Below, piece by piece: positions 52,298 through 62,701 of a stretch of 64,000 bases of DNA (the first letter of the stretch is position 1; every line of letters starts with the position of its first letter). The stretch is taken from assembly GCA_948146395.1 (NCBI GenBank), contig OX411543.1:65235474-65299473 (forward strand). The letters run 5' to 3'. The stretch comes from Fragum whitleyi (Eukaryota; Mollusca; Bivalvia; Cardiida; Cardiidae). The position numbers and the translations under genes were made by a program. The notes beneath the pieces are model-generated. The model searched no databases and was not told the DNA's origin. It was given only the letters and a program-made list of their open reading frames with translations.

Positions 52298-53697
52298 CCT
52301 TTTTTAGCTCACATGAGCATGAAGTGCTCAAGGTGAGATTTTGTGGTAAGGTGAGTGCCTGTCGTCCATTGTGTGTTGTGTGTTGTCAACATTTGCTTTG
52401 TATGCACTCTATAGGCCACATTTTTGTCTGATCATATTGAAAATTTGTCAGAATTATTATATTGATTAAATATTGGACAAGTTCAAAATAAGGCTAACTG
52501 GGGTCAAAAACTAGGTCACAGGGTCAAAATTTAGAAAAAGCTTTTGTGCCTTCTTGAGGCTAGATTTTTTGCCCAATGAACTTGAAAATTTGTAAGAATT
52601 ATTGTCTTGATGAAATCTAGGACAAGTTAAAAATTTGGTCAACTGGGGTCAAAAGTAAGGTCATAGGATCAAATCTTAGAAAAACTTCGTATACTGTCTA
52701 GAGGCAACAGTTTTTGTGTGATCAACTTCAAAATAGTTCAGAGTATATAGATTGTCTTGATGAAGTCTAGGACAAGTTTTAAATTAGGTCAAATCTTAGA
52801 AAAACCTTGTATGCACTCTAGAGGCTAAATTAATTTTTTTTGCCCAATCAACATGAAAATTGTTCAGGTGATTGTCTTGATATAATCTGAGATGAGTTTG
52901 AAAAAGGGTCAACAGAGGTAAAAAAAACTAGGTCACTAGGTCAAATATTAGAAAAATCTTAAATGCGCTCTAGAGGCCACATTTTTTATCACATGAGCTT
53001 GAAAATTGCTCAGAATGATTGTCTTGATAAAATCTCAGACAAGTTCGAAATAGGGTCAGCTAGGGTCAAAAACTAGGTTATGGGGTCAAATCTTAGAAGA
53101 GGAACCTTGTATGCACTCTTGAGGCCATATTTTTTGCCTAATCAACTTGAAAATTGGACAGAATAATTATTTTGATCAAATCTTGGTCAAGTTTGAAATT
53201 GGACCAACTGGGGACAAAAACCAGGTCACAGAGGGGGGGAATCAAAATTCCACAAACAAGTTTTGGGAAGGGTCACACCAGGAACATTTCTGCCAAGTAT
53301 TTTTGAAATTCACCCTTTGGTAACTGAACAGTAGAGGTTTAAAAGATTTCAAGGTAAAAATCTGTCCCTACCTGCCACATTGGCGCTCAAAAAAAAATTC
53401 ATGAACAAATGAAAGGGTCACACAAGTAACATTTCTGCCAAGTTGAGTTGAAATCTTCCTATTGTTTGCTGAGGAGAAGAAGCTTTCAGATTTCAGGGTC
53501 AAAAACTGCAATGCCCATACATGGAAGTGTACTGTATCAAATTTTTTAATGGACAAGCTTGAGATTGGCTCGATTGGCTACCGAGGAGATGTTAAACAAA
53601 ATATTGACAACTCCCGACGATCAACAACCGACGCACGACGAACAAAATGGGTCTTAAAAGCTCTAATTGAGCGCGTTCTGCTCAGGTGAGCTAAAAT
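52298..53697. mobile_element. Type A elements joined tail to tail, with inverted 5' ends at both edges
   Basis: Left edge TTTTTTAGCTCACATGAGCA (+). Right edge GCTCAGGTGAGCTAAAATC is the inverse of a type A 5' end, with CGTCGT-type microsatellite inverted (about 53610-53642). The left half has a 145-bp-type core on +. The right part (about 53250-53560) is A/B core on -. No 3' hairpin of either element remains. The right edge lies about 200 bp before gene 2. Confidence 0.75.
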
Positions 53698-53902
53698 CTA
53701 TGATTGATCAGCTGATGATGATTCAGACGACAAAACAACAACAACAATACGTAGCCGGAAGTTAAATCACTAGGAAGTGAATGTAAACACTGGAAAATCG
53801 AAAATCATCGAGAATTTTATATCCTTGACAATCTTAAAAACAGGAAGTTATTGATTGTTATGTATGATTATGATTTATTTCAAGTACATGTGATGTTTTG
53901 CC
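53698..53902 (+). promoter_or_regulatory. Upstream region of gene 2 with ETS-like motifs
   Basis: GCCGGAAGTT at 53754-53763 is a consensus ETS-factor site, and AGGAAGTG and AGGAAGTT follow near 53771 and 53842. Such clusters are typical of TATA-less housekeeping promoters. Placed between an element edge and the GCCATGG start. Assignment is inference. Confidence 0.45.
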
Positions 53903-53983
53903 ATGGATGCGATTTATTCTGAGGCTTTTGAACATTTACCAAATCGAACAGTATTCGGACGAGACCGGAATCCGGATGCTGAG
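53903..53983 (+). CDS. Gene 2 coding exon 1
   Basis: Encodes MDAIYSEAFEHLPNRTVFGR then DRNPDAE. Start chosen at GCCATGG, a strong initiation context. Donor GAG|GTAATA, phase 0. GC content and codon use exceed the surroundings. Confidence 0.6.
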
Positions 53984-56900
53984 GTAATATTGTCCTGTAA
54001 CAAAAGGCAAAGTACTGTCTGATTAAAAACAAAGACGCATAATAGATGTTAAATTTATGATGGATAAAATAGTTCATAATATCAATCACCCTTTTACCGG
54101 CAGCCTATTAGTATTTGTAGTGATCGACAATGGGTAGTCTCAATTTTGGACGTATCACTAGGCCAACTTATTTCTCCCCTGGGCGGGGCCCGATTTGGTT
54201 GTTTTTCAGCCGGGCCACAATTTGAAACCCGGCCCTGTGTTGCGGGTGACAAGATGCTACAAACCGTTTTCTAATTATACCCCGCTTTGCGCGTGCACAT
54301 GCTTGCAAAAACGGGTATAATTTGAAAACGGTTTGTAGCATCTTGTCAGCCGGGACACAGGGCCGGGTTTCAAATTGTGGCCCGGCTAAAAAACATCAAA
54401 ATCGGGCCCCCGCCTGGGGGAGAAATAAGTTGGCCCACTATTTCATGGATGCCACCAGTCCAAATATTGCATTGTATTCCAAGGTCAGAAATCTGTACAA
54501 GACAATGGGTAGATCATGACCAGGTGGCTCAGGTGCCTGGCTAGCTCAGTAGACCGGCATGCTAGTGTTCTGGGGGTTGTGAGTTGCCATATCAGGCACA
54601 TCTTTTTCGTCCTTATTTACTTCATATAGATCTACACCAACTACCCAGACATAATTGGCAATCAATTGTTGGGTCATGATGTAACTATGCAGATAATTGT
54701 AAGAGTATTTTTTGTTGTTAAGACTGCCACAAGAGATTCAAGGTCAGATATTGGTTGACTGATGCATTTTAATGCCTCTCATTGCATATTCTTACGGGTC
54801 AAAGCTTTGATAGACAGTATAGACTAAAATAAGCCTGCAACAACTTGCAGTCTGATCTCAACCATACTTAATTATTGTTGAAAAAAAATAAAAAAAAAAA
54901 TGGATCAGTCTGGATTCATGTCTCGGAGATTGTCAATATATTTAAAACAAAATCAAATTCAGTGGGATTAAGGTAAAAGGAGTTGACAAAAAATTGGACC
55001 ACTTTCCATGGCAGACAGAGGCAGTAGTAGTTTTATTTTCAAAGTGTTTCATTACTCAATCAGATTCAGATTGTCATCATTCTGTTTGTAGCTCTAATGT
55101 CAGGAAACATTTGATTCTAACTACTTTGTGTCAACACCCTTTTCAAGGACCTTTAAGGCCTAAATCTTGCTGGTCCTGTCTGATAATAACAGGTCTTTAT
55201 TTGAGAGCAATTTAAGGAGTAAATTGTAAAGAATTGGAAAGTAAGAAAATACTTGTGACAAGCAAGCCCCTTTTCCAATATTTTTTCAATGGGGTAAAGA
55301 AAAAAATAAGTATTGAAAAGGCAACTTGTTTTTCAAAACTTGACAGATTGGATATCATGTTTCTCACTTCCAAAGTATGCAGGAATGAAGGACCTGCAAT
55401 ATGGTAGCTACTATCAGTCCCTTTTGACATCCACAGATCTGATGTGCATATCAATCTTTGCTGATCATCAAATGGCCTTCAGTATTATAGGAAAACCTAT
55501 ATCATTATGCTGAAAACAGTGGTTTCACTAGCATCCAAAAGCCAATTATATTCAGAATAAAGAAAGGTGATTCAAGGCATTTTACTTGGAAGGTTTGATA
55601 TATCAAGCTTGTGAATAAACCTTTATATCCCGCTTGGTAATTAAGACAAACTGATTTAAATCCAACTACATGTACTTTAAGTCTTTTCTTGTTGAATTAA
55701 AAAAAAGATGAATAAATGGCAATAGTTTCAAAACATAGAAAGCACTGGAAGCACTAATCATGAGTCCATATTAATTTCCAAAATATTATTTTAAAACTTG
55801 TATTTTGGTTGAAACAGGGGAAAGAGAACTTAATGACTTAAAGATAAGGATTCACATTTTGAAGAGTGATCTCTTTGTGTAAACCCCCCACTAAAGATGA
55901 AATATTCCTGGTTCATTTTGACAAGGGTTGAGTTGACAATTGCGGCAAATCCTGGATTTCTGTAAAGGGGGTTAGAACATTTTAAAAAAAGGGGTTCCTA
56001 ATATAACAGATTTTTAACTAACCAGTTGATTTTAATTTTTTTTAACAAATTTCCTATTTTTTTACATATCAACAAGTCTGCCTCGTGATTTTTTCCAGAA
56101 AAAAAGGTAAAAGGCAGCACCTGTGCAGGTTGATCTTAGTCTAAAATCACAGCCAAACTTAAGTTTTGTTCGCAAAAGGACTATTTCTTGGACAGCAGGT
56201 AATTCTGCATGAAATGAAATAATTTGATTTTAAAGGGGTTTTGTTTTCGAACCCCCTCTGGATCCGCCACTGGACTACAGTACTGGCAGTTGAGCTAAGC
56301 CATGTTTACTTCCTTAATTCTAGAGTGAAATTTCTGTGGATCAAGAAGTGTTAATTTGAAGGACCTTGAGAGTATTGTATCAATTGAATATAATTGATAT
56401 CACTTCCTAATTTTCTGTTCAACAGTAGTTAAATGCTATCTGTTGAATTAGCTTGAAGACTTTTCTAACTTAAATTTGATGTATCTAAAGTCGATATATT
56501 GTACTTCAATGTACACTGTAATGTGATGGGAAAATAACTTAGATGTGGAGTTATTATTTCTACATTGTTTCATGTGTCTGTGTGTGTGTGGGGGGGGGGG
56601 GTCTCTCTCTTAAAATATGAATCAGAAAGGAATTGTCATCAAAGCTAATGTAATTTCAAAGAGTGAAGCATATGAAATAATCTTTCAGTTTAGTGTTAGA
56701 TTCAGATACCTGTACCTTTCGTTTCAGCTAACAACAGAAGCTGTATTTTTGCATGAAGCCAACTGGCAAAGTGAAAATGTAGTAAACAAAAGAAGACAAA
56801 ATGTGAAAATTTTAGAATAATTTTAGGGGGACATATCTGGTTTTGCTTAATGTAAGGTCAAGAAACGAAATAATCTATAAATAGGTGCGAAGAAGATTGT

Positions 56901-59653
56901 TTTTATTCTGATATCTAACCTGTTGAAATTCTTTTAATCTGAATTTACCTTTGGAGGAGGAAGTCTGTTTTAGAAATGGTAAATATTTCAATCTTAATTA
57001 TATAAACTCAAATGTTCAGCATATCTACATTGTGTGTTCCTGTTGGAAAAAATGATAGTAGACTGTTGGCTCATTTATGAACCCTGAATTAAAATTTTGT
57101 TTCAATTTTTAGCTCCACCAAGCGAATGCCACTGTAGCCATTGTCATGGTGACGTGTTTGTTGTGGGTCTAATCGGATTGTAAACTTTTTCTTCAAAAAT
57201 CTTCTCCTCAGAAACTACTGGATGAATTTTACCAAAACTCCACAGGAATGATCCGCATCTGCTGGTACCAAAGTCAAGGTCATGTTACAAGGTCAAGGTC
57301 ACCTGAATCAAAGTCAAATAACTCAAAAACTAAACCAAAATACTAAACATTGCCAATATCTTCAAGCCTTTTCAAGATACAAGGCTCATATTAGGCATGA
57401 TGACAGATCTTAATGATCCGCATCTGCTGGTACCAAAGTCAAGGTCATGTGACAAGGTCACGGTCACCTGTCAAGGTCAAATAACTGTAAAACTTAACCA
57501 AAAAAACATAACATTGCCAATATCTTCAAGCCAAATCAAGATAAAAGGCTAATATTTGGCATGGTGATAGATCTCAATTATCCACATCTACTGGTGCTTT
57601 AGTCAAGGTCATGTGACAAGGCCAAGGTCTTCTGTCAAGGTCAAATAACTCCAAAACTTACCCAAAAAACATAACATTGCCAATATCTTCAAGCCAAATC
57701 AAGATACAAGGCTAATATTTTGCATGGTGAAAGATCTCAATGATTTGCATCTGCTGGTTCCAAAGTCAAGGTCATGTGACAAGGTCAAGGTCATCCGTTA
57801 AGATCAATACATAACCAAAAAACTTTCATTGTTAAGTTTATTCAAGCATATTATAGACACCCTGTCTCATAATTGGCATGATGAAAGATCTCAGTGATGT
57901 TCATCTGTAGGTATCAAGGTCAAGGTCATGCTTAAAGGTCAAGGTCATCTGTCAAGGTCAACATTTGAAAAAAATGCTGTTATGGGGGCATTTGCGTTTC
58001 ACGAACACATCTTTTTTTTAACTCCACTGGCCCAAGGCAAGCGAGCTATTGTCATTGCAGAGTGTCCGTCGTGCGTGGGTCCGTCTGTCTGTGCGTAAAC
58101 TTTTTCTTTAAATATCTTCTCCTCCCAAACCAATGGGCGGATTTTAACGAAACTTGGTAGAAATGATCCTTGGGTGGCCCTCTTCTTGAATTGTTCAGAA
58201 AATTTTGATTGGCCCCCAAATATGGGCGTGGCAGGGCGTGGCATTTTTTCACTTTCAAATCTTTAAAAATCTTCTCCTCCTGAACCACTTGGCCAATTTC
58301 AATGAAACTTCAATAGAATTTTCCTTGGATGACCCTTTACTTAAATTGTGAAAGAAATTTTGATTGGTCCATAAATATGGGTGTGGCAGGGCGGGGCCTA
58401 TTTTGAGCCCCAAATTTTTGAATGACATTTTCTCCTTAACAACTTGGCTGATTTCAAAAACATATTTGCTAAATTTTGATTAGCCCATAAATATGGGCAT
58501 GGCAGGGCGGGGCTTATTTGGAGCCCGAAATCTTTGAATGTTATCTCCTCCGGAACCACTCAGCCAATTTCAATGAATTTTTACCAGAATGTTTCTTGGG
58601 TGACTATTTACTTAAATCATTCTAGAAATTTTGATCGGTCCATAAATATGGGCGTTGCAGGCTGGGCCTATTTTGAGCCCGAAATCTTTGAACATCTCCT
58701 TCTGAACCTTATGTTTTAATAAGATGGGTAAAGGGTTGCAGGTTCATTGTGATTGAGTATTTTGGTGCAATATGGACCAGAACCAGTTAATCATTATTAA
58801 ATAGGTCTTACGAAATTTCGGAGTGTTAATGTATTCATTAAAAGAAAGCTTTATTTAATGAAAGTCTAAAGATTTTAAAGCCAGTGGAGTGTTTCAGAAA
58901 TATTCAGCATGTGACACCTAAAAACACTAATTTACTTGATATAAATATTCATTCTCTTTAATTCTTGTCTAATCATATTTGTAGATTCAGGCCTGTGGAG
59001 CAAATCAGCTACTCAAGTAGCTCTAGTTTATGGATGGATTTGGAAGAAATTTTTAACGGAAAGTTCCAAGTCACCTGACCAAGCACATATTTTCATGATG
59101 CTTGATGATAATTTTGTGACCCTGGCACTCTTGTTTAATATGATACCAAATACCGGTATATGGGACAGACACATGATTATTAAGTGCAAAATAAAAATAA
59201 AAATATTAAGAGGTTGACAATAAGTTTGAAATTTACAAGACACAGGTATAAGTGAAAAAGTATGTCCTTGATCTGTCTGTTAGTGGCATTCAGAATGATT
59301 TCACATAATATTTATTCTGAACCATTCCATTGTGTACTTTACTACAAGGGATTGTTTAATTCAATACTGTATTTCACTGTTAAAATTCTCTCTACTTTTC
59401 ACTGTCACTTCAACCTGTTTCAATTAGATAGTAGAAGGTTTTGAAAAATGGGGAAGAGTGAAAGAACTTTACATCTGTGCTATAATTCATTACAGGATAG
59501 TATCCGGTCAGCTTTACGTAAGAGAAGTAGTGGTGGTCGTAATGCTCTGAAGAAGAAGTCATTTGGGTATGACACAATCGACGATGACTCAGTGGGTGAA
59601 TATATTGACAGTTCAGAGGTCAATCCCAGGATACCATCCCCTCTACATTTTCA
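53903..59653 (+). CDS. Unrecognised protein, N-terminal part (two exons, continues past window)
   Basis: Exons 53903-53983 and 59496-59653 join in frame (phase 0) into 79 residues. I do not recognise the family. The visible part is hydrophilic with no signal peptide or membrane segment: a short acidic/aromatic start, a basic Ser/Arg/Lys patch and an acidic patch with Pro-Ser. This looks like a disordered N-terminus of a cytoplasmic or cytoskeletal protein (inference). The reading frame stays open at the second donor, and no third exon was found before 64000. Confidence 0.6.
54161..54435. mobile_element. 275-bp palindrome with 5-bp target duplication
   Basis: Arms GGCCAACTTATTTCTCCCC to the inverse GGGGAGAAATAAGTTGGCC; pairing continues through GGGCCCGAT, CACAATTTGAAACCCGGCCC and GATGCTACAAACCGTTTTC to a centre near TGCACATGC. 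Flanked by CACTA on both sides (54156-54160, 54436-54440). GC-richer than its surroundings, arms nearly identical. No coding capacity. Confidence 0.9.
54531..54600 (+). mobile_element. tRNA-like SINE head, degenerate
   Basis: TAGCTCAGTAGACCGGCATG fits a tRNA A box and GTTGTGAGTTGCC a damaged B box, spaced as in tRNA. Not a working tRNA: the arms do not pair. Confidence 0.4.
54601..55936. other. Gene 2 intron 1, unannotated
   Basis: AT-rich with an A-run near 54885. Open frames here have no family likeness. Confidence 0.35.
55937..56272. mobile_element. hAT-like element, non-autonomous
   Basis: Right end inverted CAGTGGCGGATCCAGAGGGG is a terminal motif widely seen in animal hAT elements; left end CAATTGCGGCAAATCCTGG is its diverged partner, followed by GTAAAGGGGG. 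336 bp. No clear target duplication. Confidence 0.6.
56577..56614 (+). repeat. TG / poly-G / TC microsatellite
   Basis: TGTG repeats, about 10 G and TCTC repeats in succession. Confidence 0.8.
56615..57104. other. Gene 2 intron 1, unannotated
   Basis: No feature seen. Confidence 0.35.
57105..58016 (+). mobile_element. Chimeric element: type B 5' end fused to type C core and 3' end
   Basis: Begins TTTTTAGCTCCACCAAGCGA and runs in type B to GGAATGATCC (57245-57254). It continues as type C GCATCTGCTGGTACCAAAG with about four 176-180-bp units, ending TTATGGGGGCATTTGCG and CACGAACACATC. The junction lies in a word common to both families. Confidence 0.82.
58012..59029 (+). mobile_element. Hairpin/CCGT element, type B, full length
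   Basis: TTTTTTAACTCCACTGGCCC, CCGT microsatellite (58062-58086), core units with GGGCGTGGCAGGGCG words. 3' end GCCTGTGGAGCAAATC, hairpin AGCTACTCAAGTAGCT and CTAGTTT. The 3' hairpin sequence differs from that of the copies at 7015 and 14031. Confidence 0.82.
59496..59653 (+). CDS. Gene 2 coding exon 2
   Basis: Encodes DSIRSALRKRSSGGRNALKK, KSFGYDTIDDDSVGEYIDSS and EVNPRIPSPLHF, with CA of the next codon. Acceptor TTCATTACAG, donor CA|GTAAGT. Basic RKRSSGGRNALKKK then acidic DDDS. Codon use is unlike the flanking DNA, supporting a real exon. Confidence 0.7.
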
Positions 59654-59858
59654 GTAAGTAAAGCAGAGTATTTGTTTGAACAGATTGATTTTGAAGCTCA
59701 AGATATCAAAGTCAAGGCTCCTGTTTAGAGGGAATGATTGATGATAATCTGAATCTGTTATTCCTCATCCAAACTCTTTGTTGTTTGCATCATCAAGACA
59801 ATTCCAATGAATTCCCACAACATAAGTGAACATATAATGCACCATTTTGATAGTCAAG

Positions 59859-60029
59859 GTAGTGGACCTGTAATAGTTCCGCAACGTTTAGAAATTTATG
59901 AGCTTTAACAGTGTTAACCTAGGTTTACCTAGGTTTCCTAATGATTTTGATTAGGAAACCTCGGTCAGCATTGTGAAAGTGAATAGGTTCCAAAATGTTG
60001 TGGAACTATTACAGGTTCAGTACCTTAAA
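59859..60029. mobile_element. Palindromic MITE with AAGGTA ends
   Basis: Ends AAGGTAGTGGACCTGTAATA and, inverted, AAGGTACTGAACCTGTAATA, both continuing GTTCC; inner hairpin GGTTTCCTAAT/ATTAGGAAACC. About 170 bp. Confidence 0.85.
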
Positions 60030-60187
60030 TCACCCCCTCTATTCTGCAGCACTGAAAATGAGGCAAATCTGACTCTTGGAAAATGGTGCTCCATTAATAT
60101 AAAGCTACTAGTTGGTGCTTTAATGTGAATTAATTGCAAGAAACTGTCAAAGTAGCTGCATTGTAAACATACCTTTTGTCTTTTAGA

Positions 60188-60630
60188 TAATTTTTAGCTC
60201 CACTGGAGAAAGCCACTAAGGGCTATTGTCATGGCGTTGTGTCCGTCCTGAAGTCCATCTATGCATCATTGTGTCTGGTTGTTAACCTTTTCTTTGAAAA
60301 TCTAATCCTCAGAAACTATTTAATTTATTTCTTCCTAACTTCACAGGAATGATCCCTTGGTGACCCTCTTTCAGAGTTCTTCAAAGATCTTTGATCTAAT
60401 GGAAAATATTACTTTAATTGGCTTGGCTAAGTTCTGTATATGGCGAAAAGAGACTTTTTTTTCAGAACCTATCTTATGGATATTAAACAAATATCACTTG
60501 AATGATCCTATGGTGACCCTTTATCAGGTAACAAAATATTATTGTGGTCAGATGAAAAATTTATCTTTCATGGATGGATATTATTTCTCTATATGTTATG
60601 TAGTGGAAACTGTGAAAATCACTTTCTGAG
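60188..60630 (+). mobile_element. Type B element, 3'-truncated
   Basis: TTTTTAGCTCCACTGGAGAA with AGCCACTAAGGGCTATTG, weak microsatellite, then two core units. Ends near 60630 without the 3' hairpin. Confidence 0.72.
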
Positions 60631-60916
60631 AAAAGGAGGAAAAGCCTCTAGTACAAGGGTTGTTCACATTTTATTCACCGTATTAGGTCAATTAATCATC
60701 AGCGATATAGCGTTATGCAAAAAAAGGGGATATGCATATTAATGGGCCTTTTTATATGCTCAAACTTGCCAAAAAACTTAATCAGTTGAACAATACATAT
60801 GAATTTCACATGCAAACAAAAATACATGGGTATAAGCTGGCAGCCCAAGGTACATGACATTGGCAGCAATGGTTGAATTTCACACAATTGCTGCTGTGTA
60901 TTTAAATTTGTCACAG

Positions 60917-61073
60917 CAGGGAAAGAAAATAACAAGGGCCCAGTCACCCATGGCCCCTAGATTTTGGGCTGGGCCCCTAGACTTTTGGAGAAAATGCCCC
61001 TACCCAATGTTATAGACAATGAATTTCGTCAGCCTTGGCCTCTATAAGTCGTAATTGTGAGTCTTTTCCCCTG
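60917..61073. mobile_element. CAGGGAAA MITE, copy 3
   Basis: Ends CAGGGAAAGAAAATAACAAG and, inverted, CAGGGGAAAAGACTCACAAT. Flanks TCACAG and CCACAG give a 6-bp duplication with one mismatch. Confidence 0.8.
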
Positions 61074-62320
61074 CCACAGCTTATTCTGTACAAAGGAGGA
61101 ATTTAATCTTTCTGTCCTTTAACTGTGGTTATATGGGTTATATAGTAGTAAATTAAAATGGTACTGAATCAAAGCTCCCAGAAGGGAGCATTTATATAAT
61201 TGCTGATATCTTACAGTTCTCAGCATTTGACGTCCCTACGGTCTGAAAATATTTTTGTCTGTCCTCTATCTTTGTGTTATATTCAAGAGCACCGAAGCAT
61301 CTCTACTGATGAAAAGAATGTATTTTGAAAAACAAACCCTTCTCTTTCAAAGTGACAAGTTTTTGAATTAAGTCTTTAGGTATGTAGATTTCGTTAAAAA
61401 AAATTATTGACAAAGTTCTCAGCAATCAAGTGACATTGTTTAGAACGTTTTGAACTCCCACCCCAGCACTTTTTATACAGTCAGGCAAAGCTTTGTATGG
61501 AAACAGTGATTATTGGCAATAGTGATTGACAACACACAAATGAATTGCCTCGAGCGAAAAAGTAAACCAATTCATTTTTATAGTGCGTTAAAATAATGTT
61601 GAGAAACCAAATCATTGAAAAATCTGGTTTGAAGTGCATGTTCAACTTGCACTTATAATCTTAAGGCCCGGTCCCACTGCACTTGCGGATACATATAGGA
61701 TGTAAAATACATGAACATTTTTTACATATGCTGAAAAGACTTATTACATCTATTTTGTACCCTGAGCATATGTTGTGCATACACTCTGTCTGTCAAGCAT
61801 CTGTCCATTGTGATTTCATCTGCACAGAAAGTTTATAGCTGCACAAAACTTGTAGAGCTGGTAAACTTTCAGCTATGAACAATATAAATGTGAAACATTA
61901 CGAGGAACAAACTCTATGTATCTGATAATATCCGTCGTACTTCTGCTGTATCCTCATTCCATCTGTTGGGCATCCTCGGCACTCTTATCCCCTATGGGTG
62001 AAAACGTACAGAGGACTGAATTATCAGGTATATGAAAAGAATATAAAAGTGAAATAACACAGAAATGTAAGTATAAAAGCATATGCATCGCCTAAAAATT
62101 AATCATCTTCATTATGTCCATTCTGTTTCCTTTAAGCATATGTAGTATATGCTTCTAATACATAATGAATCAGATCTTTCCGCTTTTTGAATGGTCATGA
62201 TTTTACCCAGTAACCCTTCTGAGCTCACTCTTGTTTGCTGGGCTTAAGATGATGATCCACTCAACACTTTGGCTACATGCTGTACACATCCAATAATTTT
62301 CGTTCTGTTTTAGCAAAAGT
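61074..62320. other. Downstream intron, mostly unannotated
   Basis: AAGGCCCGGTCCCACTGCAC at 61663 looks like the end of another DNA element, but its partner end was not found. No coding exon could be supported. Confidence 0.4.
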
Positions 62321-62324
62321 TGGG

Positions 62325-62480
62325 TTGATAGTGGTAAGCCAATGTGGGATAGAAGCTGGAAGCTAGGAAAAAGATGTGATGGTAGTACTAAAGAGAGAAA
62401 TACCAGAAATCCTTTGTTAGGTGCTCAAACCATCGCTATATGACTGAAATAATGTTGAAAGTGGCATAAAAACATTCTAA
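62325..62480 (+). mobile_element. SINE 3' fragment
   Basis: GTGATGGTAGTACTAAAGAG, TTTGTTAGGTGCTCAAACCA and AATGTTGAAAGTGGC match the body and tail of the SINE at 30119; the head is absent. Confidence 0.7.
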
Positions 62481-62494
62481 CATTCAAATCAGGA

Positions 62495-62620
62495 TGACCT
62501 TACAGTACAAACTGTTTGTAAATTATATTCCGCTCTGCATGCAAGTGCATAATGCTAATCAGGTTATAATATGCCAATTGTTTTCACCGACTGGTCATCC
62601 AGAACACAGGGCAGGTTGCA
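62495..62620. mobile_element. GCTTTRCA palindrome, degenerate copy 3
   Basis: CAAACTGTTTGTAAATTATA and CCGCTCTGCATGCAAGTGCA parallel the left arms at 37083 and 54161; the right arm is eroded. CCAGAACACAGGGCAGG near 62599 matches the outer arm of 54161. Confidence 0.6.
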
Positions 62621-62701
62621 GGTTTGGTAAGAGCATTCTATATCTTACTGATCTAGGCAGAATGAAAATATAAAAGGGCCACTGGTCAAGCAAATGTTGT
62701 T

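Noticed and set aside
59448..59495. ATG at 59448 as start of gene 2
   Set aside because: The codons before 59496 end in TTCATTACAG, a good acceptor, and exon 53903-53983 joins in frame; a downstream start is possible but less likely.
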